This document shows, piece after piece, positions 1-8,413 of a DNA stretch of 36,978 nucleotides. Position 1 is the first letter of the stretch, and each line of letters starts with the position of its first letter. A model generated the notes under the pieces. The model worked only from the letters and a program-made list of their open reading frames with translations. It made no database searches and was not told the DNA's origin. The DNA comes from Planctomycetota bacterium (GTDB lineage Bacteria > Planctomycetota > Planctomycetia > Planctomycetales > Planctomycetaceae): NCBI GenBank assembly GCA_027624335.1, contig JAQBWV010000040.1, positions 1-36,978 on the forward strand, in the 5' to 3' direction. A program made the position numbers and the translations under genes.

Positions 1-99
1 AACGTGGCTGGTCTGCTTGAGCAAAGGAGCGGGTACCGCGTACGTTTCCGCTGGCGATCTCGCCGCGTGTCGGAAGTCAATGTGCAACTGAATGAATGA
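1..99 (+). other. Left-edge fragment, possible 3' end of a truncated gene
   Basis: Two forward frames are open from the window edge, one to a TGA at 97-99 and the other to a TGA ending near 92. One may be the last codons of a gene lying mostly outside the window. The stretch is too short to recognise a family or to choose between frames. The aldo/keto reductase start follows within 20 nt of both stops, so a shared transcript is possible. Confidence 0.25.
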
Positions 100-117
100 A
101 GGACGGAAGGAACAGAA

Positions 118-1074
118 TTGTCAGTCTCCATTGAACGCAACGCTCAAGGTATCCCTGTCAGGCCTCTGGGCCGAAGCGATATGAAGGTCTCGATCGTCGG
201 CTTCGGAGGGGGACATTTCTGTCGCAAGCATTTGACAGAGTCCGACTCTGTCCGGCTTGTTCATGAAGCAGTCGACACCGGGATTTCGTTCTTTGACAAC
301 GCGTGGGAATATCACGGCGGCGAGTCAGAACGCCGCATGGGCATCGCACTGGCAGGCGGTCGTCGAGAGAAAGTGACGCTCATGACGAAGGTCTGCGCCC
401 GCGATCGCAAGACTGCCGCAGAGCAACTGGACACCAGCCTGCAGAGACTCAAAACCGACGTGATCGATGTATGGCAGTTTCACGAAGTCATCTATGACAA
501 CGATCCTGACTGGATCTGCGCTGTCGATGGCGCCCTAGCAGCAGCTGAGGCTGCTCGCAAGGCCGGCAAGGTTAAGTTGATTGGGTTTACCGGGCACAAG
601 CATCCCGACATCTTCAAGAAGATGCTGAGCCAGGACTTTGAGTGGGACACCGTCCAGATGCCGACTAACGTTGTCGACGCGCACTACCGAAGTTTCCAGA
701 ACGAAATCCTGCCGATCCTTAACGAACGAGGCATTGGTTGCATCGGTATGAAGAGTCTTGGCGGGGAGGGCCAGCTCATCACCGAAGCCGGTCTCACGCC
801 TTACCAGTGTCGAGCCTACGCGATGTCGCTGCCAATCAGCACGCTGGTTTCCGGAATTCAGTCGCCGGAAGATCTGAAGCAGGATCTGGACATTGCTCGT
901 AACTTTCAGCAGATGACTGAAGACGAAATGGTTGCGCTACAGCAGCAGGTTCGCGATAAGTCACTCGACGGGCGACTGGAATGGTTCAAGAGCACGCAGT
1001 TTTACGACTCGACCTACCATCGCGATCAACACGGGTTTCCGTCGATCGGTCACGTCAGCGGGAAGCTCGACTGA
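118..1074 (+). CDS. Aldo/keto reductase family oxidoreductase
   Basis: A soluble 318-residue NAD(P)H-dependent oxidoreductase of the aldo/keto reductase superfamily ((beta/alpha)8 barrel), expected to reduce aldehydes or ketones; the substrate cannot be told from sequence. The catalytic tetrad is visible: Asp60 in FFDNAWEY, Tyr65, Lys91 in MTKVC and His122 in QFHEV. The length is normal for a single barrel, and the C-terminal CxxC-type iron-sulfur motif of some relatives is absent. The start is TTG, chosen because GGAAGG at 105-110 lies 7 nt upstream; an in-frame ATG at 181 would remove the first beta strand. The next gene is convergent, so this one is probably transcribed alone or with whatever lies to the left. 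The family call is firm and the substrate unknown. Confidence 0.9.
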   Translation: MSVSIERNAQGIPVRPLGRSDMKVSIVGFGGGHFCRKHLTESDSVRLVHEAVDTGISFFDNAWEYHGGESERRMGIALAGGRREKVTLMTKVCARDRKTAAEQLDTSLQRLKTDVIDVWQFHEVIYDNDPDWICAVDGALAAAEAARKAGKVKLIGFTGHKHPDIFKKMLSQDFEWDTVQMPTNVVDAHYRSFQNEILPILNERGIGCIGMKSLGGEGQLITEAGLTPYQCRAYAMSLPISTLVSGIQSPEDLKQDLDIARNFQQMTEDEMVALQQQVRDKSLDGRLEWFKSTQFYDSTYHRDQHGFPSIGHVSGKLD

Positions 1075-1115
1075 CACGCCTGTGACACTCGCACGATTGC
1101 TCGACCGGCTTCCGC

Positions 1116-1700
1116 TCAAAACGCCAGAAAGTTCCGCAGCATCTGAATGCCCTGCTCGGCGGTCAGATAGCTTTCCGGGTGAAACTGTACTCCGTGGACG
1201 CAGTATTTCCGGTGTCTCAGACCCATGATCTCGCGCGGGTGTCCGTCCCACTCGGCCCACGCAGTGACTTCCAGGCATTCGGGCAGCGATTCTTCAGGAG
1301 CGATCAGACTGTGATATCTGGTCGCCTTGCACGGAGACTCAATCCCCGCAAAGACTCCGCGACCATCGTGCAGGATCGGTGACACTTTGCCGTGCATCAA
1401 TCGCTCATGGCGAACGACCTTCCCACCGTACACCTCGGCGATGCACTGATGCCCCAGGCAGACACCCAGGACTGGCAACTGCGGTCCGAACTCCTCGATG
1501 ACCGCTCGCGATAGACCGGCTTCGTTCGGTGTGCACGGCCCTGGCGAAATGATGATCCGGTTCGGCGCGAGGGCGGCGATTTCCTCTAGAGTGATCTGGT
1601 CATTTCTCGCGACGCGAATGTCGAGCGACGCGTCAATTTCGCCAAGTCGCTGAACCAGGTTGTAAGTAAACGAGTCGTAGTTATCGAGGACAAAGATCAT
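1116..1700 (-). CDS. trpG: Glutamine amidotransferase, anthranilate/aminodeoxychorismate synthase component II
   Basis: Class I glutamine amidotransferase of 194 residues that releases ammonia from glutamine for chorismate-using synthases (TrpE for tryptophan, PabB for folate). The catalytic triad is present: Cys81 in GVCLGHQC, His174 and Glu176 in VQFHPES. The N-terminus MIFVLDNYDSFTYN is typical of TrpG/PabA. The frame stays open to 1871, but the extra 57 residues resemble nothing in the family, so the ATG at 1700 is preferred. No trpE or pabB partner is in the window and the neighbours are unrelated, so the protein may serve both pathways, as in several bacteria. Calling it trpG rather than pabA is a convention here. 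Confidence 0.9.
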   Translation of the reverse strand: MIFVLDNYDSFTYNLVQRLGEIDASLDIRVARNDQITLEEIAALAPNRIIISPGPCTPNEAGLSRAVIEEFGPQLPVLGVCLGHQCIAEVYGGKVVRHERLMHGKVSPILHDGRGVFAGIESPCKATRYHSLIAPEESLPECLEVTAWAEWDGHPREIMGLRHRKYCVHGVQFHPESYLTAEQGIQMLRNFLAF

Positions 1701-2215
1701 TGTGTTGCTCGGAAAAGTTCTGCACTGGCTTCGCGAATCGGCCACATCACACGGAAACGCTCCGAAGTGCTCAGGAACGGCACAGGATGACGCATTACGT
1801 GCATGACCGAAAGCGATTCCGACTCGCGTGGTGATCAGCGGGTTCGCAGGGGAATCAGCAACCGCAATCACTCAGCAGCTGTCAGACTGGAAGAACCTGA
1901 CAGACTGGATAAGGCATAGGCGATGTCGACCGGGAAAATGAGTTCGTGCCCCTTCCGTCCGGGGGCAGGCTGCTTTACGCTGAGCGGCTCACTGTTTTGA
2001 GAGACGAATTCCGCTGTGGCGACGCGTTCTGGATTACGGAATTGTGATTCCCGATCGCCGTTCCACCGGCAGCTCATGCCTGACCTGTCGCTTTCCGAAA
2101 GCCGAATCGTTGCTGGGTTCCGTTCCAGCCGGATCAAAACAGCGTCCCTTGAAAACACCGTCTGCAAACACGCATGCAGAATTTGTCGAAGAATTCACAG
2201 TAAGGGTTCACTATC
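1701..2215. other. Intergenic region between divergent trpG and aspS
   Basis: About 515 bp separate two divergent housekeeping genes and should hold both promoters. Weak open frames cross it on both strands, including a minus-strand frame at 1868-2167 starting with TTG, but none shows a recognisable domain. The sequence AAGGG near 2202-2206 is the likely ribosome binding site of aspS. I saw no convincing hairpin or tRNA-like structure. Confidence 0.5.
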
Positions 2216-3991
2216 GTGCTTCGCTCACATACCTGCGGCGAGTTGACCAAAGATCACGCCGGACAATCTGTTTCAGCTTGCGGCTGGGTCGACAGCTACC
2301 GGGATCACGGCAGTCTGCTGTTCATCGATCTGCGAGACCGCTACGGCAAGATCCAGATCGTCTTCGATCCGTCCGAAAGTCTGGAAGCTCACGCGCTGGC
2401 CGGCTCGCTGCGCAACGAAGACGTCATCCAGGCCGAAGGCTTATTGAAGCTGCGGGCTCCGGACCTCATCAATCCGAAGATTGCCAGTGGCGAGATCGAG
2501 ATTCGAGCCGTCAAGCTGACGCTGCTCAACAAGAGCAAAACGCCACCGTTTGAACCAACCGGTGAGAACATCCCCAATGAAGATCTCCGGCTGAAATATC
2601 GATACGTCGACCTGCGACGGCCGGCGTTGCAGGAAGCATTGATCCTGCGACACAAATTGTGCAAAGCCACACGCGATTATTTCGACAAGCTGAACTTCCT
2701 GGAAATTGAAACGCCGATGCTCGGCAAGAGCACTCCGGAAGGTGCTCGCGATTACCTGGTTCCCAGCCGAGTGCATCCGGGATCGTTCTACGCACTGCCG
2801 CAGTCTCCGCAGCTCTACAAGCAGTTGCTGATGGTTGGTGGTCTCGATCGTTATTACCAGATCGCTCGCTGTTTTCGGGATGAAGACCTGCGCGCGGATC
2901 GGCAGCCGGAATTCACTCAGATCGACGTCGAAATGTCGTTCGTCGACCAGGAAGACATCCTCACCACGATCGATGGTCTTCTCGCCTGCATGGTTAAAGA
3001 AATTCGTGGCACAGAGCTTAAACTACCGTTGCCACGATTGACTCACAGGGAGGCCGTCGAGCGATTCGGCAATGATAAACCGGATATGCGGTTCGGCATG
3101 GAACTGGTCGATATCGGCGATATCGCCAGTCGATGCGGATTCGGCGTGTTCACGAAAACAATCGAGGGCGGCGGACGAGTCCGAGGCCTCAACGCCAAAG
3201 GGGCCGCTGAAAAGTACAGCCGTCGCAATATCGACGAGCTGACGGTCTTCGTTGGCGAGTACGGGGCCAAAGGCCTGGCTTTCTTCCGCGTGAAGGAAGG
3301 TGCATTGGATTCACCGATCGCCAAGTTCTTTTCCGAAGAAGACCAGCGGGCGATCATCGCGAAACTTGGCGGCGAAGACGGCGACCTGCTGTTCTTCGTG
3401 GCAGACAAGTGCGACGTCACTTCGGCGGCTCTGGCATCGCTGAGAATTCGCCTCGGTAAGGAACTGAAACTCTACGACCCGCTGGACCTGAACGTACTCT
3501 GGGTCCTGGAGTTTCCGCTGTATTCGCGCGACGAAGAGAATGACCGTTGGAAGGCCGAGCATCACCCGTTCTGCTATCCACACATCGATGACCTCGGCCT
3601 GTTCGATACTGATCCGGGTGCGATGCGAGCTCAATCATACGACCTCGTCTGCAACGGTTACGAAGCCGCGAGCGGCAGTGTTCGTATTCACGATCCGAAG
3701 GTGCAGCAGAAGGTTTTTGACTTCATTGGTATCGCTGAAGAAGAAGCAGAAGAACGATTTGGTTTCCTGCTCAACGCGCTGCGTTATGGAGCCCCACCGC
3801 ACGCCGGCATCGCACTGGGACTGGACCGCTGGGTGATGATGTTCCTGGCGAACGACAACATCCGAGACGTCATCGCCTTCCCGAAAACTCAGAAGGCTGG
3901 CGACCAGATGACCGAAGCTCCGAGCGCAGTCGACGCGATTCAGCTTCGAGACCTGCACATCAAGCTCGACCTGCCCGAGTCCGAAGACTGA
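2216..3991 (+). CDS. aspS: Aspartyl-tRNA synthetase
   Basis: Class II aminoacyl-tRNA synthetase of 591 residues that charges tRNA with aspartate in the cytoplasm. Domains in order: an N-terminal OB-fold anticodon-binding domain (about 1-105, with [12 protein letters not shown]), the class II catalytic core with motif 2 at 220-237 ([18 protein letters not shown]), the bacterial-type GAD insertion in the middle (about 290-420), and motif 3 at 531-538 (GIALGLDR). The length matches bacterial-type AspRS. The start is GTG at 2216, placed 9 nt after AAGGG and at the normal family N-terminus. In bacteria of this type the enzyme may also charge tRNA-Asn where AsnRS is missing, which cannot be judged here. 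It converges on the DUF1111 gene. Confidence 0.98.
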   Translation: MLRSHTCGELTKDHAGQSVSACGWVDSYRDHGSLLFIDLRDRYGKIQIVFDPSESLEAHALAGSLRNEDVIQAEGLLKLRAPDLINPKIASGEIEIRAVKLTLLNKSKTPPFEPTGENIPNEDLRLKYRYVDLRRPALQEALILRHKLCKATRDYFDKLNFLEIETPMLGKSTPEGARDYLVPSRVHPGSFYALPQSPQLYKQLLMVGGLDRYYQIARCFRDEDLRADRQPEFTQIDVEMSFVDQEDILTTIDGLLACMVKEIRGTELKLPLPRLTHREAVERFGNDKPDMRFGMELVDIGDIASRCGFGVFTKTIEGGGRVRGLNAKGAAEKYSRRNIDELTVFVGEYGAKGLAFFRVKEGALDSPIAKFFSEEDQRAIIAKLGGEDGDLLFFVADKCDVTSAALASLRIRLGKELKLYDPLDLNVLWVLEFPLYSRDEENDRWKAEHHPFCYPHIDDLGLFDTDPGAMRAQSYDLVCNGYEAASGSVRIHDPKVQQKVFDFIGIAEEEAEERFGFLLNALRYGAPPHAGIALGLDRWVMMFLANDNIRDVIAFPKTQKAGDQMTEAPSAVDAIQLRDLHIKLDLPESED

Positions 3992-4115
3992 TCGGCAATC
4001 GCTGATACTCTGAAGCTTGCTGAAAAGTACAACGTAGAGCCAGCGGAGTGCTCGCTGAGCAAGAGCAGAACTCTCTTCCAGTCTCGGTGTGTTTCTTACT
4101 ATCCGTCCTCTGTGA

Positions 4116-5414
4116 TTACTTTTCGTCAGCCTGTGCCGCAACTTCGCTCGGAGACGGGGCTCGCAGGGCTTTCAGGAAGGCGAGGAGCGCTTCGCGGTCC
4201 TGCTGGTTGATGTCTTCCTGGTAACGTTTGCGGATGTGACGAGCGTCTCCACCGTGAGCCTGGATCGCAGCCTCGAGTGTTGGAGCTGATCCGTCGTGCA
4301 TGTAAGGAGCGGAATCTGCCACTCCCCACAGCGGTGGCGTTTTCCATTCGTCGAGTTCCGGCACGCCGAATGGCAGCGGAACTTCGGTCTCACGGACATA
4401 ACCGTTGTGATCCGGGTCCGAGAGACTGTGCAGACAGAGGTCGGTGTAAAGGCCGGTGACACCGCCAAGGTCCGGCGTATGACATTCGGCACAGCCGATT
4501 TCTGAGAAGACCTGGTTGCCTCGAAGGACGACTCGCAGCCCAGTCGGATCAATTGGCGGGACGAATTCTGGACGCTCAAGCGTGAGACAGAATGTTGTCA
4601 GACTGTCGAGCTGGTGGCTTGTCATGTCGTACTCTGCCTCCTCGTCCGACTTGAATTCGCCAGGACGATCCTGCTGCCGGTACGAATTCGACAGGCCGAC
4701 TTCCACGGCACAGGCCGTCGCGACGAATTCCTCAACCGTTGCAAATTGAGCCTTCCAGCCGAACTTACCGATCCGCCCGCCGGGGAGAATTCGGACCTTG
4801 CCCATTGTTGCGTCGAAGTCGCCTTGAAACTCTTTTCCCAGCGCTGAAAAACTTTGCCCCCAGGCATTGCGACGAATGGTCCAGTCGGAGATTTCTTCAA
4901 TCAGGCCGACACCGAAGAGTGCGGGCGTGTTGATTTCTTCAAACTCAACCGGATTGAAATCTTCGAATCGGACCTGGCAGTTTCCGACAACTTTCACGCC
5001 GCCAGGGATAATCGGATAAAGCCGTTGAACCTGCTCGCGTGATTCGAGCAACTCCTTGCTGGTCGCGTTAGCGTGAACGACTCCACCGTACATGCTGGAA
5101 TCATTCCGGTTCGGCAGCACGTTGAACGCGGTCACGTTGTGCTGGTTCTGGCCAGCTCCACCCAGTGCTCCTGACGAATGACAGGCCACGCACGAATTCG
5201 CATTGAACACCGGGCCAAGACCGTCACCTCCGCCCGAAAGTGGATCGTCCGGCGTCCATTCATGAGCGAACAACTCGCGACCTTCCGCGGTGAGTGCCTG
5301 CTCGGACGGGCTGATCAGCCACGCGAATCCCTGAGTCGCTCCCCACATTAAAATGAGAGCCATTATCCCACCAACAACGCGCCGTCGACGATCCCATGAT
5401 TGCCAGATTCGCAT
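4116..5414 (-). CDS. Di-haem oxidoreductase, putative peroxidase (DUF1111)
   Basis: A 432-residue exported cytochrome c-type protein of the DUF1111/DHOR family, distantly related to di-haem cytochrome c peroxidases and likely a periplasmic redox enzyme. It has an N-terminal membrane anchor or signal (about 12-32), a first haem site C75-V-A-C-H79 and a second C308-A-E-C-H312. The C-terminal PLWGV...YMHDGSAPTLEAA block is typical of the family. The ATG at 5414 is preferred: it directly precedes the signal segment and has GGAG about 9 nt upstream. An in-frame TTG at 5633 would add 73 residues without family character. It lies downstream of nadD on the same strand, 215 nt away. The electron partner and substrate are unknown. 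Confidence 0.9.
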   Translation of the reverse strand: MRIWQSWDRRRRVVGGIMALILMWGATQGFAWLISPSEQALTAEGRELFAHEWTPDDPLSGGGDGLGPVFNANSCVACHSSGALGGAGQNQHNVTAFNVLPNRNDSSMYGGVVHANATSKELLESREQVQRLYPIIPGGVKVVGNCQVRFEDFNPVEFEEINTPALFGVGLIEEISDWTIRRNAWGQSFSALGKEFQGDFDATMGKVRILPGGRIGKFGWKAQFATVEEFVATACAVEVGLSNSYRQQDRPGEFKSDEEAEYDMTSHQLDSLTTFCLTLERPEFVPPIDPTGLRVVLRGNQVFSEIGCAECHTPDLGGVTGLYTDLCLHSLSDPDHNGYVRETEVPLPFGVPELDEWKTPPLWGVADSAPYMHDGSAPTLEAAIQAHGGDARHIRKRYQEDINQQDREALLAFLKALRAPSPSEVAAQADEK

Positions 5415-5629
5415 GAGCAACACTCCGTAGCAGGTCGAACGTTTTCGACACCGAGTGGCAGAACAGGAGACATAGTGCCGATTGTGCCGTTCGAGATCCA
5501 GTTCTGAATGAGCCTCAACTACGGATGAATCGAGATTCAGATCATCAGGCGATTGGCCTCGTTTGACACTCAAAGCCGACTCGGGAACGGATGACGCCGT
5601 GAGCGAAAGAATCCAACGGTAATGCAGTT

Positions 5630-6244
5630 TCAAACATCGCTGGAGAGGTCTGCGGAGAGATACAAGTCTCTTCCCAGGACGTATTGCTCGACGGCTCGCG
5701 GAACGTAATACCGGATTGACCGACCTTCGGAAACGCGGTGTCTCAGGTCGGTCGCCGAGATGGATATTCCGGGCATCGTCACTAGCCGAACCTTACTGGC
5801 GAGTTGGTGTTCCAAGTGAGCCGTCAGCTCGTCGAGCGATTTTTCGCCGCGGTTAACGGCAACGACTGTGGATAACTCGGCGATAGCATCCGGTTCCCTC
5901 CAGGTTGGAAAGTCTTCCAGAGAATCCGCTCCGATCAGCAGGAACAGTTCGTCCTGAGGACGCTCGCGGTGCAGTTGCCGCAGCGTATCGACCGTCCACG
6001 AAATGTCTTCCCGTCGGAGTTCAATTTCTGAGACAACAAATTCAGGGCGACCAGCCGTCGCCAGCTTTAACATCTCGATGCGGTCCGCATCAGGGGACAG
6101 CGAACCGGCTATCTTGTGCGGTGGAATCTTCGTCGGCACGAACCAGACTTCATCGAGCTGGCATTGCTCGCGGCACTGCTCGGCGAGAAGCAGATGGCCG
6201 TAATGGATCGGGTCGAACGCTCCACCGAAAATCCCAAGTCGCAT
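5630..6244 (-). CDS. nadD: Nicotinate-nucleotide adenylyltransferase
   Basis: A 204-residue enzyme that transfers AMP from ATP to nicotinate mononucleotide, the penultimate step of NAD synthesis. The nucleotidyltransferase motif GGAFDPIHYGHL (7-18) contains the HxGH signature His14/His17, and the C-terminal ISATDLR motif matches the second nucleotide-binding signature. Length is typical. The ATG at 6244 is chosen because the protein then starts MRLGIFGGAF, as in the family, with CGGAG 8 nt upstream; the longer open frame to 6316 adds a non-conserved leader. The DUF1501 gene is divergent, and the DUF1111 gene follows downstream on the same strand. Confidence 0.96.
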   Translation of the reverse strand: MRLGIFGGAFDPIHYGHLLLAEQCREQCQLDEVWFVPTKIPPHKIAGSLSPDADRIEMLKLATAGRPEFVVSEIELRREDISWTVDTLRQLHRERPQDELFLLIGADSLEDFPTWREPDAIAELSTVVAVNRGEKSLDELTAHLEHQLASKVRLVTMPGISISATDLRHRVSEGRSIRYYVPRAVEQYVLGRDLYLSADLSSDV

Positions 6245-6545
6245 GGAGAATTCTCCGATCCACAGAAGAACCACATGGGGAACATTTCCCGGGCAGTTTT
6301 CGACAACAGCCAGCAAGTAACTGCAGGATTCTGCAAGGTCTGATCGGCAACGTCAAACGCCGTTCCAGGTAGCGCACTCGCATTGGCATTATGGGAAACG
6401 CGATGGACATTGTCGGGTCAGTGGTGAAATTTGCAGAATGCGTTGAGAATGACTTTCCTATTCAGGCTGATTGCAGTGCAAAGACTCGAACGTGACACAA
6501 AGACATTAGATTTCTCTGTATCATTGTGATGAAGTGAGGTAAGTC
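6245..6545. other. Divergent intergenic region, nadD / DUF1501 gene
   Basis: About 300 bp between two divergent genes, richer in A+T near its right end. A weak sigma70-like element could drive the DUF1501 gene: GTGACA at 6492-6497, a 17-nt spacer and TCTGTA at 6515-6520, giving a short leader before the ATG at 6546. Neither hexamer is close to consensus, so this is only a candidate. The ribosome binding site GAGGT at 6536-6540 is clear. No gene was seen. Confidence 0.35.
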
Positions 6546-8024
6546 ATGAACCCAATGCACGATTATTACACAGGCATTACTCGTCGTCACTTTTTTGGTC
6601 AGGGAGCGATGGGACTTGGCACGGCGGCACTCACATCATTGATGAGCGAGCGGTCTCATGCCGCGTCACCGGATTCGACACTGGTCGAGCCCAATCGCAT
6701 TGGAGGGTTGCCTTCTCTGCCTCATTTTGCTCCCAAAGCGAAGCGGGCGATCTACCTCTTCATGGCCGGAGCACCCAGCCAGATCGACTTCTTCGATCAC
6801 AAGCCAAAACTCTCCGAAATGTTCGATCAGGATCTGCCGGAGTCCATTCGCAACGGTCAGCGGCTGACAACGATGACTTCCGGACAGAAGCGGTTTCCAC
6901 TGGCGCCGTCGAAGTTCAAGTTCGAACAGCATGGGCAGAACGGCGCGTGGATCAGCGAGTTGCTGCCTCACACCGCAAAGATGGTCGATGACATCGCCAT
7001 CGTGAAATCCCTGCACACTGAAGCCATCAACCATGATCCGGCCATCACCTATATCTGCACCGGGAACCAGCTTCCCGGTCGACCGAGCCTGGGCTCCTGG
7101 CTGAACTACGGACTTGGTTCACTGAACAGCAACCTGCCCGCGTTCATGGTCATGACCCCGACCTGGACGGGGCGTCAGCAGGCGCAGGCGATCTACAACC
7201 GCTTGTGGGGAGCTGGTTTTCTTCCGGCGAAGCATCAGGGAGTTGCACTGCGACGTTCCGGCGATCCCGTACTGTTTCTCTCCAATCCGGACGGCATCAG
7301 TCCGGAAATTCGACGTCGGATGCTGGACTCGCTTGGCCGGCTGAATCAGAAGACGTTCGAGCAGGTGGGAGACCCGGCGACGCAGGCTCGCATCACGCAG
7401 TACGAGATGGCGTTCCGAATGCAGACTTCAGTTCCGGAGCTGATGGAACTTTCTGGCGAGACCAGAAGCACTCTGGAGATGTACGGCCCTGACGCGGAAA
7501 AGCCTGGCACGTTCGCCTACTGCGCTCTGATGGCTCGCCGCATGGTCGAGAAGGATGTGCGGTTCGTACAGCTCTTCCATCGGGGCTGGGACCAGCACGG
7601 CAACATCGCCAACGACCTGCCGAACCAGGCTCGTGACGTGGATCAGGCATCGTGGGCTCTGATTCAGGATCTCAAACAGCGAGACATGCTGAAAGACACA
7701 CTCGTCGTGTGGGGCGGCGAATTTGGTCGAACGGCCTACTGCCAGGGCAACCTTACTCGGGAAAATTACGGGCGGGACCATCACCCACGTTGCTTCACGA
7801 TCTGGATGGCCGGTGGCGGGATCAAGCCGGGCGTCGTGTACGGAGAAACCGACGACTTCAGTTACAACGTCACGGAAAATCCCGTCCACATTCACGACAT
7901 GAACGCAACGATTCTGCACTGTCTGGGCATTGATCATCGTCGGCTGTCTGCGAGATTCCAGGGCCTTGATGTCCGTCTGACCGGAGTCGAGGATCATGAC
8001 CCAGTAAAGGGAATTCTCGCCTGA
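6546..8024 (+). CDS. Tat-exported DUF1501 domain protein
   Basis: A 492-residue protein of the DUF1501 family, which has a sulfatase/alkaline-phosphatase-like fold and is greatly expanded in planctomycetes; its reaction is not established. A twin-arginine signal lies at the N-terminus ([14 protein letters not shown], Arg13-Arg14), so it should cross the membrane folded. Family blocks include [18 protein letters not shown] near residue 80, [12 protein letters not shown], and the C-terminal [17 protein letters not shown] and [15 protein letters not shown], whose His and Asp residues are the likely metal ligands. The ATG at 6546 has GAGGT 5 nt upstream. Such genes usually sit beside a DUF1549/DUF1553 cytochrome-like partner in planctomycetes; none is adjacent here. 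The structured RNA element at 8201-8353 lies about 180 nt downstream on the same strand. Confidence 0.95.
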   Translation: MNPMHDYYTGITRRHFFGQGAMGLGTAALTSLMSERSHAASPDSTLVEPNRIGGLPSLPHFAPKAKRAIYLFMAGAPSQIDFFDHKPKLSEMFDQDLPESIRNGQRLTTMTSGQKRFPLAPSKFKFEQHGQNGAWISELLPHTAKMVDDIAIVKSLHTEAINHDPAITYICTGNQLPGRPSLGSWLNYGLGSLNSNLPAFMVMTPTWTGRQQAQAIYNRLWGAGFLPAKHQGVALRRSGDPVLFLSNPDGISPEIRRRMLDSLGRLNQKTFEQVGDPATQARITQYEMAFRMQTSVPELMELSGETRSTLEMYGPDAEKPGTFAYCALMARRMVEKDVRFVQLFHRGWDQHGNIANDLPNQARDVDQASWALIQDLKQRDMLKDTLVVWGGEFGRTAYCQGNLTRENYGRDHHPRCFTIWMAGGGIKPGVVYGETDDFSYNVTENPVHIHDMNATILHCLGIDHRRLSARFQGLDVRLTGVEDHDPVKGILA

Positions 8025-8216
8025 CGCAAGCGGCGACGTGTGCAGTACGCTGGAAGTTTGAAATCCTCAGAAACTGGGGTTGCTCTGTTTCGAGAAATCG
8101 TCAGGATGGGCGAGTCGTTCGTGCTGACGCGGCACGAGAGTGGTCCCGTCGTCAAAAGCAGAGTTAAACCTGCAAATCTTGACTGACTTGAACTGACATT
8201 AGAAAGGAGGTGGTTT

Positions 8217-8255
8217 GTGATACGTGGTTTTGCTTTGAGAGGTGCGACCGGCTGA
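8217..8255 (+). CDS. Putative 12-residue peptide ORF inside the structured RNA
   Basis: A GTG-started ORF encoding MIRGFALRGATG and ending in TGA at 8253-8255. The reason to list it is its initiation signal: AGAAAGGAGG (8201-8210) ends 6 nt before the GTG and extends into GTG at 8210-8212, matching the complement of the usual bacterial 16S 3' end almost in full. The same signal can be masked by the complementary strand at 8281-8289, so translation could be structure-controlled. The peptide resembles nothing I know. It could be a leader-type peptide, a ribosome-stalling sequence, or an untranslated coincidence within a non-coding RNA. Confidence 0.35.
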   Translation: MIRGFALRGATG

Positions 8256-8317
8256 ATCACCGGCGGGTGCTTCTTACCCTCCACCTCCTCGTAATCGCTA
8301 TTACGAGAAAACATGCG

Positions 8318-8353
8318 GCCCTGGCTTCAACTGTTGAAGCTAGGGCTTTTTTT
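8318..8353 (+). terminator. Strong intrinsic terminator
   Basis: A 13-bp stem, GCCCTGGCTTCAA (8318-8330) with TTGAAGCTAGGGC (8334-8346), closed by a 3-nt CTG loop and containing one G-U pair, is followed directly by seven T residues (8347-8353). The T tract is on the plus strand, so it ends the structured RNA or the DUF1501 transcript. On the minus strand no T tract follows the stem directly, so it would serve the anti-sigma gene poorly. Confidence 0.85.
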
Positions 8354-8413
8354 GTTGGTACGCCTGGTCGCCTCACGACAGAGTTGCTGCCGGATTGCGG
8401 AGTCGCTCCGGAT

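Larger units (their letters stand above)
8201..8353 (+). ncRNA. Candidate structured small RNA with SD/anti-SD pairing and terminator
   Basis: A compact set of RNA signals. AGGAGGTGG (8205-8213), a full Shine-Dalgarno sequence, is perfectly complementary to CCACCTCCT (8281-8289), giving a 9-bp closing stem. Inside are a small GGGT/ACCC hairpin (8265-8268 with 8276-8279) and a repeated ACCGGC (8247 and 8259). Next comes a perfect 8-bp hairpin, CTCGTAAT-CGCT-ATTACGAG (8288-8307), overlapping the closing stem by 2 nt. An intrinsic terminator ends the element. No plus-strand gene follows before 10440, so it is not a leader of a downstream gene. It is either a free small RNA or the 3' part of the DUF1501 transcript. 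I cannot match it to a known RNA family, and the 5' end is uncertain. Confidence 0.6.

Noticed and set aside
1868..2167. 99-codon minus-strand frame upstream of trpG, overlapping the extended trpG frame by 4 nt
   Set aside because: TTG start, no ribosome binding site, no recognisable domain, and the trpG extension it would couple to is itself not family-like.
5415..5633. N-terminal extension of the DUF1111 gene from a TTG at 5633
   Set aside because: Adds 73 residues in front of the signal segment, whereas the ATG at 5414 has a good ribosome binding site.
8253..8255. TGA of the 12-codon ORF as a selenocysteine codon (the frame continues 12 more codons)
   Set aside because: The hairpin downstream is only 4 bp and does not resemble a bacterial SECIS; no selenoprotein family matches.
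7994..8314. 106-codon minus-strand frame across the structured RNA
   Set aside because: No family match, overlaps the DUF1501 3' end, and the T tract of the terminator shows transcription from the other strand. Conservation of this frame in relatives would reopen the case.
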